This document shows positions 21,429 to 31,864 of a stretch of DNA of 64,000 bases, piece after piece. The stretch is from Phymatolithon calcareum (lineage: Eukaryota; Rhodophyta; Florideophyceae; Hapalidiales), in contig OZ345369.1 in assembly GCA_977006965.1 (NCBI GenBank), positions 1,178,001 to 1,242,000 on the forward strand, written 5' to 3'. The notes under the pieces are model-generated. The model was not told the DNA's origin. It saw nothing but the letters and a program-made list of their open reading frames with translations, and did no database searches. Position 1 is the stretch's first letter, and each line of letters begins with the position of its first letter. Position numbers and translations under genes: made by a program.

Positions 21429-22424
21429 ATGACGACGCGCCGCCGAAAACGTCACCGCGTCTCACCTCAAAGCATCATGCGCCCTACAGTTACTGCATGC
21501 AGTGGAGCGACAGATGCATCTGATGACGACGACGCGATGTCGTCCTGGAATGAAGCGACGCCGAACAAGCACGCCATATCAACTGCGCGCAGCGGCAGCG
21601 CGGGAAAATCGTCGAGTCAAGATGGTGCGTCACTGCCCAGCAGGCGCGCCGCCGCATCGTCGAGTAATATCGCGTCTTCGTCGAACAGTTTTAGCGCTGC
21701 AATTAGTGATTCCAGGTCGAATATAACCGGAGACCGTGTCCGGTCCGCCGATACAGATGATTGCAGATTTGGTGGCGAACGGGGACAGGCTTCGAATACT
21801 TTCCAACTCATTATGGAGGCAAATGAAAGTAATGGAAAGTGCATTGCAGAAAGTTCTATTGTACGTTTGCCATGGACGCAATTTCCATCGATTATGGATC
21901 TTTTTCAAGCTCTTCGCGTTCAGCATAGCATTTTGCGCAAGTACCGGCCAACAGGTGCGAAAATTCGAGGTCGTGATGGAGATGGAGAAATTTCTGGTAG
22001 CGCCGCGCTTGGGCTAAAGATGGACACGTCTAGAATGTGCGGTGGTTTACGTGAGTTGCGTTTCACCGTGGAGAAGGATCGAAAGTTCCGCGAACGAAGC
22101 AGCAGAAGGAAGAGGAAGAGACCGCCTTTGTTCGGGGGAGGTATTGAAAACAGCGAGAAGAAGATGGATGGAGAGTGGGTGGTTCGCGACGTGCTGGAGC
22201 ACAGGAATTTGGGCAGTGGGTGGCAATTCTTCACAAAATGGCAAGACTGGGATAGTACTTGGGTCGATGGTTCCGCCTTCTATAACGCGGATGGCGTTGT
22301 TACAGAAGCGCTTGCAGACTATCTTGCGGGAAATGAGGCATTTGCCAATAGCCGTCGATACATCCGTTGGCGGGATGTTGAAATCAAGAAGTTGAAAGCG
22401 ATCGAAGAGGAAGCTAGAAAGTGA
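21429..22424 (+). CDS. Chromodomain-like protein
   Basis: A 331-residue, single-exon protein. The first 120 residues are Ser/Ala/Asp-rich and disordered-looking, with a basic start (TTRRRKRHR). A basic patch RRKRKR precedes a chromo-like module, roughly residues 243-295: EWVVRDVLEHRNLGSGWQFFTKW, then WDSTWVDGSAF. This fits the chromodomain pattern of beta strands with three aromatic positions (W, F/W, W) and TW(E/V). Chromodomains bind methylated histone tails or nucleic acid; that this one does so is inference. Transposon-derived chromodomains are another possibility, but no integrase or reverse transcriptase is adjacent. Confidence 0.6.
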   Translation: MTTRRRKRHRVSPQSIMRPTVTACSGATDASDDDDAMSSWNEATPNKHAISTARSGSAGKSSSQDGASLPSRRAAASSSNIASSSNSFSAAISDSRSNITGDRVRSADTDDCRFGGERGQASNTFQLIMEANESNGKCIAESSIVRLPWTQFPSIMDLFQALRVQHSILRKYRPTGAKIRGRDGDGEISGSAALGLKMDTSRMCGGLRELRFTVEKDRKFRERSSRRKRKRPPLFGGGIENSEKKMDGEWVVRDVLEHRNLGSGWQFFTKWQDWDSTWVDGSAFYNADGVVTEALADYLAGNEAFANSRRYIRWRDVEIKKLKAIEEEARK

Positions 22425-23544
22425 AGGCATGCAGATGTAACCGCGTGAAAATATCGAAACTCTATTCAGCGCCCTTGGTCTAGTCGCTCAACTTTTGTCA
22501 TTCGTTCCGTTCTCATGCAGCGTAAATTACGTGTTCATGCATCCATACGAGCGGAGACGGCAAATTTGCTTGGAATACAGGAATATTCCACTCAATGTGA
22601 GAGGAATTCTACACCACGAGGAAGAAAACATTTTTATCAGTCTATTCTGGCGGCACGGTGGAAGAAAAATGTTTGCTCTAGATCACGATTAAGCACTCAA
22701 AGCTCTTCGTCATTGAACACGCGCGTGCCAGAGCCCTGGTTTCTGTACGTTAGCAGGAAGATTAGCGGTCTGACAGAAACATAGCACGGTCGGATATTCA
22801 GTTGCCGAAGAGATGCTCATGTTTCAGCTGCCAGGTGAGAAGGACATTTCACTAAAGCGCCTGCACACGTGTCGTGAACTACTAATACGGCAGCTGTGTA
22901 ACACCACTTTAGTTTTCTTGGCATTTTTCGTAAAGCCTGATGGAAAGGATCGCGAACCCGAGAATGGACATTGTTCAGAACTTGATACCTCTATCACGCT
23001 CCTGTGCCACGATCAACGCAATATAGATTCTGCAATCCTGCGTCGGCTTTTTAGTCTCACTTTTGTGGAGACGAATATACTTCGACAAACTGAGAGTTCA
23101 AAATTTAGAAAATGAGTTTACAAGAAGAGGGATCCGTTCTGTAAAACCATCTAGAAATAATATGTCTCAATCTCAAATCTGATATGGCCCTCTGCAACTT
23201 GGCATCAGCCGCGCTCTCCACCTCATTTTTGTCGTCGATGTCGAGGATCAAATCTTCAAACGAGTCAACGTCTATGAAAAATCAATTGTTGCCAGCTCAT
23301 GTTCAAGCTCACCCCCGTGCCCTATCGTCACCTTAAGAGGTTCGTCGAGGTCAGAGTACATACCTTCAAAATGGTCTGTGTCGCTAAGAACAAACTTCAC
23401 GGCTGCTTTCGCCATTTACTCATTCGCCCAAAGTCAAGTGTTGCCGTTGTTTTACGCACCATTCGTTCACACACCTCCTTCGACACGTGACACCGCAAGT
23501 CCAATGCTCTAAGAAATCCCACCTCCAGCTCCCTGATTCTCCCT
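22425..23544. other. Non-coding stretch with a decayed reverse-strand frame
   Basis: Mostly without signal. On the reverse strand at about 23165-23425 a protein-like run (MAKAAVKFVLSDTDHFEGM, then after a frame change DVDSFEDLILDIDD) suggests a broken gene of unknown family. Confidence 0.4.
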
Positions 23545-24200
23545 AGGCTGCTGTACGCGGACGCGAAAAAGAGCAGCTATTGAAAGTTGTTGAACGACGA
23601 CGGAGAAAGCAAGGGGGGCCCTATTTTCGGATGCACTTGATCCCACCGGCTGGAAGATACCTGACACTTATTCCCAGGTTAGGAATGGTGCGAACAGAAC
23701 TGGTTCGAGTATTTCGCGTCTCGATTTTGTCAAGCTAAATGTCCGAGCCTACGAACACACACCATCCGTCGTCGTCTTCAAAGTTTGTGAAAGATCGATA
23801 CGACACAGATACGGTATTTGCCGCATTAGGGAAACGTGGAGCTCTGGATAAAATTCGAGCATGTCATGGAGCGTAGATGGGAGATCGCAGTCGACGGAGC
23901 ACGAATCAGATGTTGCATATAGCCTCGCCGATCCCGCGAATTTACGACGGCCGCGAAACCAGGCCGCTTTGTCCTCCTCCCTCTCGTGCCGAACCCAATT
24001 CTCGCGCCATTGAGTCCAAACCCTATCACAGTCACTCTTTGCGGTCTGGTGCAATTGCGTGTCAACGGTCAAAAATCCCAAGTTGAAAGTGATAGTGAAC
24101 TAAATTGGCACATGATTGCACTTGAAAAGGAGATGAATCATACAAAAAACGGATCTCGGATGTAATTCTCGGTTGAGAAGCCAGCCCCTCCCAACGGCTA

Positions 24201-24279
24201 TAAAAGCTGGAGGCTTTCCTCAACGCAGAATTTCCCTCATCTAACATACACTGGGAGTCGGCGCGCCCAGCCGACTCCC
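24201..24279 (+). promoter_or_regulatory. TATAAAA box followed by a GC-rich hairpin, conserved in both repeat copies
   Basis: GGCTATAAAAGC near 24198-24209 is followed about 50 bp on by GGGAGTCGGC (24253-24262) pairing exactly with GCCGACTCCC (24270-24279). The inverted right copy has the same TATA box near 46912-46919 and a hairpin at 46741-46770, with part of it repeated near 46840. Retention in both copies suggests it is the promoter of the repeat. Confidence 0.45.
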
Positions 24280-25865
24280 GGAGCACTGGAATCCCTCGAA
24301 CATCATTTCTCGCCCTGTACGAGCTTCTATTTTCCGTGCCGGAGAGGAGCAAGCTTGAGAAACCGGTCTAAACGAACGTCTCCTTTCCTGACAGCACCTG
24401 GGCATCGATCGCTATGCAGTGCGCTGATGCTTCCGGTGGGATACTAAGCAGACATTCACACCAGGCACAACCTTCTTTGTCACCGTCCTAGTACATTGCG
24501 CAAGGAACAGATATTTCTTCCCTTCTCGTTTTGCTTACCATCCTACGCATCCACATCCTGATAATGAGGCTCCAGTCCACACTCCTGTTGTCTCCTACAT
24601 GCGTGGACGCAACTTCTGCATCATTCTGGGTCATTCTGTTCTTGTGCTGTCGTCCATGTGCTATTTTGTGGATTCCATCAGATACAGCAGTGCTTCGCCA
24701 ACGTCCGCTTTGCTTCTCGCGAGGGAGCATCCACGAGAGCCACTCTATCATCACCCTACGTTGTACGAAGTGAGGATCCAGTCGAGACAGTGCCCTGTTC
24801 CTGACCGAGGCGTATCAACGAGACTCGGGCTTATTGTCAGACTCTTGTGTCAAAACGCAAGAAGACGGTATATGCTCTATGACCGCCCGAACTGAAATGG
24901 TGGAATCAAAAATCTCACGGATGTATCCAGTGAGCATGTTTTTGTTCGTGCATTGGACGGGTATGTGTCCTAAGAGTTTAATTAGAGTTTCACCGGTTTC
25001 TAACATATTCTACGCAAGCCAGCAGTTGGCTGCGGCGATGGAAAGGCGTTTTGCTCTAGCCATTTCTAAACGCAGTGCACTTTGGAGACTGCCTCTCGTG
25101 TGCGACCTGTATGTTGAGCACCCAAGTATCCATCGACACGCTGAGGCAGAGTGGACGGACTGCCGATCTATGTGCCATTGCTTATCGCGAGTGGAGCAGT
25201 TCGACCTCTGCCTAGCTTGTCGACACAAGTGAGACAGTGACAAGCATCCACAAAATCTGGATGCAATGCTCGCTTCTGCCGACAGGAATATGCACGCTCT
25301 GGATAACACGCCCTGGTGCATAGGCGTCTTGTTGCGATTGATTGCGCAAAAGGCAGCGGTTATTCTAACATTGATCGAGGATGCAGTACACTTGTCGCGA
25401 GAAGGGCGCCTTCTTCAAGATGCCTTGACAAGCTCATCGACAAAATGAGGTCAATCTCAGGTCTTCAATGCCAGGTATATGTTGAGCGCTAATAGCTCCA
25501 AAAACTCACAGAATCCTGCGGCCCTAATTTCTATCACTTCGAACCGTCCGCTCGAGAATTGAAATGGCCAGTCAAACCAATTTCTAAACCCCGATGCATC
25601 GGCTTACGTCTTGAACGTACATCTTCGAGACACGGTAGCACCAGTCGAAAGGAAATAAGGTCATTGACCTCATCTGCCGAATCAACCATGGTGTTTTTCA
25701 CGCGAAATCCGGGTGCGAGAAGGAAAAGTTTTCGCAGAACTTGGCCGCCACCACGAAGGTGGTCAAGTTCAAACGGTGTGCATTTGCACCATGGAGGAAC
25801 AACATGACCTGGTCTATCATGCGAACCAGAAGGACATAAACGGCGTTCGAAAATGTTGCGCTGAA

Positions 25866-26306
25866 TTACAGAAGACGCGCAATGTACTCATGGATGGACA
25901 TTCGCGGCACCCCAGCGCCTCTCAACACACACTCCGCACGGTGGCACAGAGCGGCTGCAAACTGAGCCGCATAATATGCACGCTCGACTCCTGCGACACA
26001 CATCTCAGGTTTCGGGGACGCATGTTTTGCCTTGCACACATCGAAATCCCCATTCTGCCGAGCAACAGCCGCTTGCTCCATCAACCTGTTCCTGTGCGCA
26101 ACACGTGTCCCCCCACGCAGCGTGTAGTACGGCAGATATCGTCGTAAGCGAGCATACCAGCCGTACCGGGTCTCGGTCACTGCCCGTCTCGCATGACACG
26201 GGCGACGATGGCAAGGTTTCTTCCAGTTCCACCAACTTGTACTCATTCGCAAACTGTGCCCCGAACACGGTGTGTGATACGGCGGAAATACAGCAAACAA
26301 GCACAC
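25866..26306 (-). pseudogene. Relic of the cyclin-like gene, left repeat copy
   Basis: The reverse strand encodes segments closely related to the intact protein at 34855-36207, such as ERAYYAAQFAAALC (intact: ERAYYAVQFAAALC) and YIARLL (intact YIVRLL). The frame shifts several times, and the cyclin core after this point is missing or scrambled. It lies inside the long duplicated unit. Confidence 0.8.
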
Positions 26307-26807
26307 GAGCCGTCACCGGCCTGTCAGGGTGAAGATTGAATCATCTAGTGATATATTGATGAAGTAAAATGGCAATTTAGTAGGCTTTTCTTATCCGTTT
26401 CAGTCATGAACGAATTAACAGGTAGTCGATTTGTCAGTAAAGGAATTTTGAAGTTGGACTATTCATCAGAGAAACGATATTTCCGAAAGGCAATGAGTGA
26501 GCTTGAAGAACACTAGAAGCCCAGCTTCGTCGTTGAGTTCGAGGTACGTTATTCACTCTTCTACCTTCCAATACCAGGCCCACATTGCCGTATGACTCAA
26601 GGTCAGGATGACGCATGCAAGGAGAGATGAGCTTGAGTCATACGGGCCCCTCTACAGACTTATGCACGTGTCCTCTGACGAGTAATTGACCGCTACCTCG
26701 AAGATCACGTTCGACAGGTACTCGAAGGTCCGCACTTTGCCGTTGCAATAGTACTGACGTATGACAAAATTGTTCTGACTCTATTCTTGACCTGACATCT
26801 GCAAACG

Positions 26808-26817
26808 GTTTGCTTTG
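26808..26817 (+). repeat. Target site duplication, left
   Basis: GTTTGCTTTG directly abuts the left terminal inverted repeat and recurs exactly at 27985-27994. Confidence 0.92.
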
Positions 26818-27984
26818 GAGGAAATTCGCTAAATGGCCACCAAAAGTGGTCAAAGTACGCTAAATATCCACCCAAGCCAAAACTACTACTCATCTGTTAC
26901 GTGGAGCGATGACAGTTGCGTTTTTTGGAGGGAAAAGGGAAGTAGCTGCTACTTCCTCTTGATCCAAGTTTTGTGCACATCCTAGAATTCGTCTGACAAG
27001 CCCAACGCACAATGCTCCCGCACTACTCACTCTGAAATCATGGACAAGAAGGAGCTCGTGCTACAGGTGGGCGACTACGTTGGATCAAGCTTCGACGATG
27101 TTGCTAACTTCGTGATCTCCCCGTCAATCGGGAAGGCACACCTCGTGGAGAGCGCAGCAAGCAGCGTCTGACATTCATCTGTAGCCAGCGCACAGCTTGC
27201 ATCTTCCGCGTGAACGTCAGCGCCCTGCCGAGCGTTGGCGGTGTCAGGATCACCAAGTCAATCGGACACAGCTGTGTTGGAGGGCCCTCCAGGGAGCGCC
27301 AATTCAAGACGGAGCTATTCGCGCGGCGGGCGCCCGTGCTGACTGAATTTGTTGCCACAAGAAGCCGAGTCAGTGGAAACGCCGCGCAGCTGACGGAAAT
27401 GGTCCGCAAACAAAGCGGTGTCGTGTTAAAGCGCACATAGGCGCACACCATAGTGGCTTCCAAGCTGGGCTCGGATGTCCACCACCTGGCACATATCAGA
27501 GTACTTCGCTCGTACCTGGCCGCAGTTCGGCAGCGCTATCCCAGCGGAGTGTACACGCTCACCACAAATCCTCTTTCTGGGACGATACGGCAGCAGCTTC
27601 ACAGCATATTTGTTGCCCAAAGGGTGCGATGGACACCTGGGCGGCCCACAACGGTTTCATCAGTGTTGACGCGGCCCACCTGACCTCCGTGACGCGGGGA
27701 CAGCTTTTCACCCTAACGACTTATGATTCCAACAGACAGGCGACAACTCTGGCCTTCAGCATCGCACAGGGAGAGAGTTCACTCAGCTGGAAGAGCTTCC
27801 TCTCCAGCTGTATTGCATGTAAATTTCACTGTCGCATAGAGTGCTCTGAGAAACGGATGAGTAGTAGGTTTCGGCTAACGTGAGTATGATAGTATATTTT
27901 GCAATGGGTGGGTAGTAGTATTGGCTAGGGGTGGATGTTTAGCGTACTTTGACCACGTTTGGTGGCCATTTAGCGAATTTCCTC
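26818..27984 (+). mobile_element. Mutator-like element (MULE), 1167 bp, with TIRs
   Basis: Terminal inverted repeats of 73 bp lie at 26818-26890 and 27912-27984. They begin GAGGAAATTCGCTAAATGG and are identical but for a few substitutions. A perfect 10 bp target duplication flanks the element, in the 8-11 bp range of Mutator-like transposons. It contains a broken transposase. The homologous right repeat copy (near 44150, reading GGCACGGAGCAAACAG) has a single unduplicated site, showing that the insertion came after the long repeat was duplicated. Confidence 0.93.
27040..27810 (+). pseudogene. MULE transposase, frame-broken
   Basis: Starts MDKKELVLQVGDYVGSSFDD and continues, after a frame change near 27155, with RLTFICSQRTACIFRVNV and later IGHSC. 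This resembles the N-terminal zinc/DNA-binding region of MuDR-type proteins. After a stop at 27438-27440 and another frame change comes FISVDAAHLTSVTRGQLFTL and a block with AFSIAQGESSLSWKSFL. That is the start of the MULE DDE domain, with its first catalytic Asp in SVDAAHL. The rest of the catalytic domain is absent, so this copy cannot act on its own. Confidence 0.85.
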
Positions 27985-27994
27985 GTTTGCTTTG
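27985..27994 (+). repeat. Target site duplication, right
   Basis: Exact copy of 26808-26817 directly after the right terminal inverted repeat. Confidence 0.92.
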
Positions 27995-28438
27995 TGCCAA
28001 AACCTCTTGCGGATATTCGGCGGCAAGTCGCCGTCTCAAGGAACTACTATTTCACAAAGTCTACAGTCGACACCTTTCGAGCCACGCCCCCAAGACAATC
28101 GAGGGCATGGATAGTACCACCCATGTTGTCGTGAGTTGCATTCATAGGAGTACCTGCAAGAACGGGGACAACGCCGCGTCCATCCAGCGTGATTAAGATG
28201 TCATAAAGAGCTTTGGGATCTATTCGTTCTACTCCATATTCGTTGTCTCGTAGAGGTTCAGGCTTGGCCACTGGGTACGACGATGGGCAGTGCTGCTAAT
28301 GCAGAGAAAAGTATTCTTGAGCACACAGTTTATATTGCACGGCGATTACATCGTAGACTTTGAGCTCCCATAGCTTCATTGCTCATTGTAGAGCCTCGCG
28401 TTCAAGCAAAAGCACATTGCCGCTAAGGATTTCAAAAG

Positions 28439-29087
28439 CATCGCAGACGCGTATGAGATTGATGGCTCGGAGATAAGCGCGGCTCAAGTTACGAAGTTGT
28501 TGTCGATTCGATATCCAAGCTGGTTGAATTACATGGGACTGGTCACATTATGGGTCAAGTTTTTACTGCGTCTGCCGGCTCGCTTCCACCTGCTTCGTAT
28601 GTGACCAGGGAATTGATAATCTACACTCCTGTCAATGAGTCCATCTTTGCGAGTATCTTCGTTGAAAACACACGTGATCACTGGAATACTGCGCCTCTAC
28701 GTCAATAAGAATTATATTCAAGGCAGTGCTCGACTGCAAATGAAAGTCAGTCACCGCACGGCCGTGCGCTTGACTCTCATAGTGCTAGCACAGCTGTGCA
28801 CAGCAGTTCGGAGAGGACTACTGTAACCTTACCCTATCTTCCCAATCAACAACACGTTAAAGTAGTTACAGTAGTTGCCTCTTTCCTTCACGCCAGGGCC
28901 CATGTGTACGTAGTATTGTACACAGTACTAGAATAAAACTATGACCATACTGTACACTGCACACTATCCACTCTCATACTGCCATCGGCGACCAAAGGCG
29001 CTACACGGGGCACTAATTTAGAAGCATGATTGGGATTTTGGAGCGTGGGGAAGCAGTCTGTATCATAGATCGTGCGAACGCTCAGGC
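28439..29087 (+). repeat. 649 bp dispersed repeat, copy B
   Basis: Near-identical direct copy of 3528-4173. Here it forms the end of the left copy of the long duplicated unit, so copy A is probably a separate, truncated member of the same family. Confidence 0.85.
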
Positions 29088-31399
29088 GATCGAACTCTCG
29101 GGAACAAGTATCGATATGAGTCCTGGCACTTTGCAGTACTCAACAAGGGGCTGTGAAGGGGTGAGGCAAGGGATCATGAGACTTGCTGTAGAGGAATAAT
29201 TCAAAAGTCATGCTCATGGATTTCGCGTAATTCCCTGACAGCGCGGGAAATAACAGCAATGAAGAATTGGTATCATTGAGAGGTTGAGAATGATGTGACA
29301 GCATGCGTCCACGGATCGGCGACGAGATGGGAGCAAAACTGCTTCGAGACGGCTGCGATTGATACATGCACGATTGGATACACAAAACGTCCCCGACAAA
29401 CGAATACTGTATCGCCAGAGTCCGTCAGTGTCATAGGATTCTATTGAGTGTTGAAAGGAACTTACGGTAAGGGGGATACAGTGTCGACGGCGGCTCACAG
29501 CCTTCTAAAAAGAGCATTGAGCTCACTGCTGTAATCGGGGAGTCGATCTTAATGCCGACTAATGACAGTCGCCACGGATTTGGCATGAAAAAGAGATACA
29601 GTAGAGATTGTATCCATACTGTAAGATAAAAAATATTCCCCCAACGTTTTTGGTATTCCACACTCTTAGTTGCCGACATGGTTTTTCGGAAGGCCCGAAC
29701 GAATGGACTGATTCCGTTCTCAAAACGTGTCTCATAATGAGAGTCTCATGCCGACAATCGTTTTCAAACAGATGGAAGACAGTTCGCCATCCTTTTATCA
29801 ACTTGCTATATCTCGGGTGAAAAGCGCCAAACGCGTTCACCTATCTCCGCGATCAAGGAAATAGTTGCACGAAAGGTAGTACGGAATGTCGCTACTTATT
29901 CCCTGTCTGAAGTCCATGCAACAGTGAGAAAGACGTAAGATAACAACATTGAAAAGAGCAGCCATTTGGACCGAAAGGAATGAAAGCATGTTTTCAAACG
30001 TTCTCCGACCGAGGCTCATGGGCATTTCATTAAATGAGTCAAAACCTTCCAATTCAACCTGGACCGTCAAGAGATAGGGTATATCTAGTGACCGGCACGG
30101 GGGCAAATTTTTTGCACATCGCTGGATACAGCACGTCTCTTGAGGATCCATGTTGACTTGGATGGTTTTGCCGGTTGAAAAGATGACAACGAAATGAAGA
30201 TGTTAAACGGATTTCGTTCTTATGACAGAATGGAACAGTTGCAAGAACACCGTTGCGAGGACATGCAGAGAGCTGGGCATAACAGTCGAGTCTCAACGTA
30301 AACGTTAAACCATTTACGGAACTCTAACGTAAGATGTTTTTAACAAGAGATAGTCCATGTCTTCTAGAAGGAAGTTCAGTGCAGATCCTAGCGTCTGTAC
30401 TGGAATCCATAGGCTCGAAGTTCCGAATTCAGACGAACGCGTTATCTGGACAGAAATAAACTTATTTTAAATTTAACTGACGGAAACCCAGGTGGAGGAG
30501 ATTTAGTGGCATATGTGCAATTGGAACTTTGTATCAAAAGGGAGTCAAATGTTTGTTCGGGGCCACTTGATCGCAACTCCATTGCCTACTTGCATGTTCG
30601 GAAGAACATTGTACTGCTACAATGTTCGGTGCACAACAAAAAGCAAGACAGAAGATCGATCTTCGGACCTTAGCACGCAAAACGGGGATAGCGCATACTT
30701 TGGGTGGGGCACTCATGAAACTATTCTCTGGACTTACTTTCAGACAGTCGCTTGACCACTTTGCGGAATCTTTCAAATCACATTGATCCCATAAATTGAC
30801 TTGTTGTTGGAATTGCAATTCATAAAGGCTAATTAAATAGTGTGGACACAATGAACTGTCTTGGGTGGCGTGATCACTGTGTAGCACCGTTGCTCCTCTT
30901 TCTTTGCTTGCAAAGTTACCAGTCGTTTTGAATACGGACAACATCTAGGAGGCCCCTACGATGTCCCCACAATGAGACCTATTGCGACTAGCGTCAACTA
31001 CCTCAGTACTGTACTGCAGCGTACCAAGACAAGGAGGAACTCTTAGACACGCGACTGGCAGGAGCGTAGCACAAGTCTTGCTCATCAGGAATCGAAGCAG
31101 GAATCCGACACTCCTCCCTAAGTCATACGTTATCGCAAATTTGGCGTGATCGATGAAGTGGCAAAACGAGAAGACTTGAGAGAGGAAAGACGATGAAAAT
31201 ATACTATTGCGCGTCAGCCATAAATTTAGCAATACCAACTGTAGTGTACTGAATTAGAGCAGCAACTAAGATTAGATATTACCATCGTGTTCCTTGTGCC
31301 CCCCAAAAACACTATAAAGACGCCAAACTCATCCATCGATGGAGTTCGGCAAGCAAGTATAACCCAGTGAATAGTATCGCTTCACCCATTCCGACGGTC
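29088..31399. other. Gene-poor stretch
   Basis: No recognisable gene. Several reverse-strand frames between 29140 and 30300 are hydrophobic and protein-like (for example YLLTVQVELEGFDSFNEMP) but interrupted; they may be a decayed membrane-protein gene. A TACTGTAC octamer lies at 31007-31014. Confidence 0.4.
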
Positions 31400-31490
31400 T
31401 TTCTTTCTTACTTTATTGCAGAAGACGTTAACTAAAGTTAACATCTGGGGTTGTCAAATCCGAATAATATTCTGACGGTCAAGGTCCCTA
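31400..31490 (-). mobile_element. 3' end fragment of a non-LTR retrotransposon
   Basis: On the reverse strand this reads into CTGCAATAAAGTAAGAAAGAAAGA, an AATAAAG signal with an AAAG-type tail, as in the better preserved copies near 40.0, 52.9 and 53.3 kb. It is very short and 5'-truncated. Confidence 0.5.
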
Positions 31491-31731
31491 GGCCTTAACC
31501 TGTGGAAGGTCGCACGTAACTCCAAAGGGTCCCTTTGTTATCAAAGGACCACACAGTTTAATTGCGATATTCTACTCGTTCTGCCGCTCCAAAGGGTTTC
31601 TGAAAATGACCACCAAGTTCAAGAGCGAAAACAAAGCTTTACGCACAGATGCAAGCAGTTTTCCTACCATACTGTACAGTGTATGGATATGGTTTTATGG
31701 TGGTACCGGGGTTCCCTGGCGTGGAGGAAGG

Positions 31732-31864
31732 AGGACCACCTCTTTTGAACCAAGCCGTTGCGAAAGTCTGCATGTACATGCTTGTATGCATGTATGTATG
31801 CACTTGCCTAGAGCGCAAAGGAAGACAGACACTCGCAACGGTTTGATTCAAAAGAGGTGGTCCT
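31732..31864. repeat. Fold-back element, 39 bp arms
   Basis: 31732-31770 pairs with 31826-31864 at 35 of 39 positions around a 55 nt loop rich in CATGTATG units. Weaker complementarity continues outward on both sides, so this may be a MITE-like palindrome. Confidence 0.8.

Larger units (their letters stand above)
23545..29087 (+). repeat. Left copy of a long inverted duplication (split by a MULE)
   Basis: Diverged relative of 43642-47620 in the opposite orientation. Matching landmarks include a frame with YSQVRN and RLD, the TATA box and hairpin at 24200-24279, a block with CHCLSRV, the cyclin-gene relic and the 649 bp repeat at 28439-29087. The left copy carries the Mutator-like element at 26818-27984 and about 270 bp near 28100-28375 that the right copy lacks. 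Identity looks like 70-85% by eye, so the duplication is old. Confidence 0.8.
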
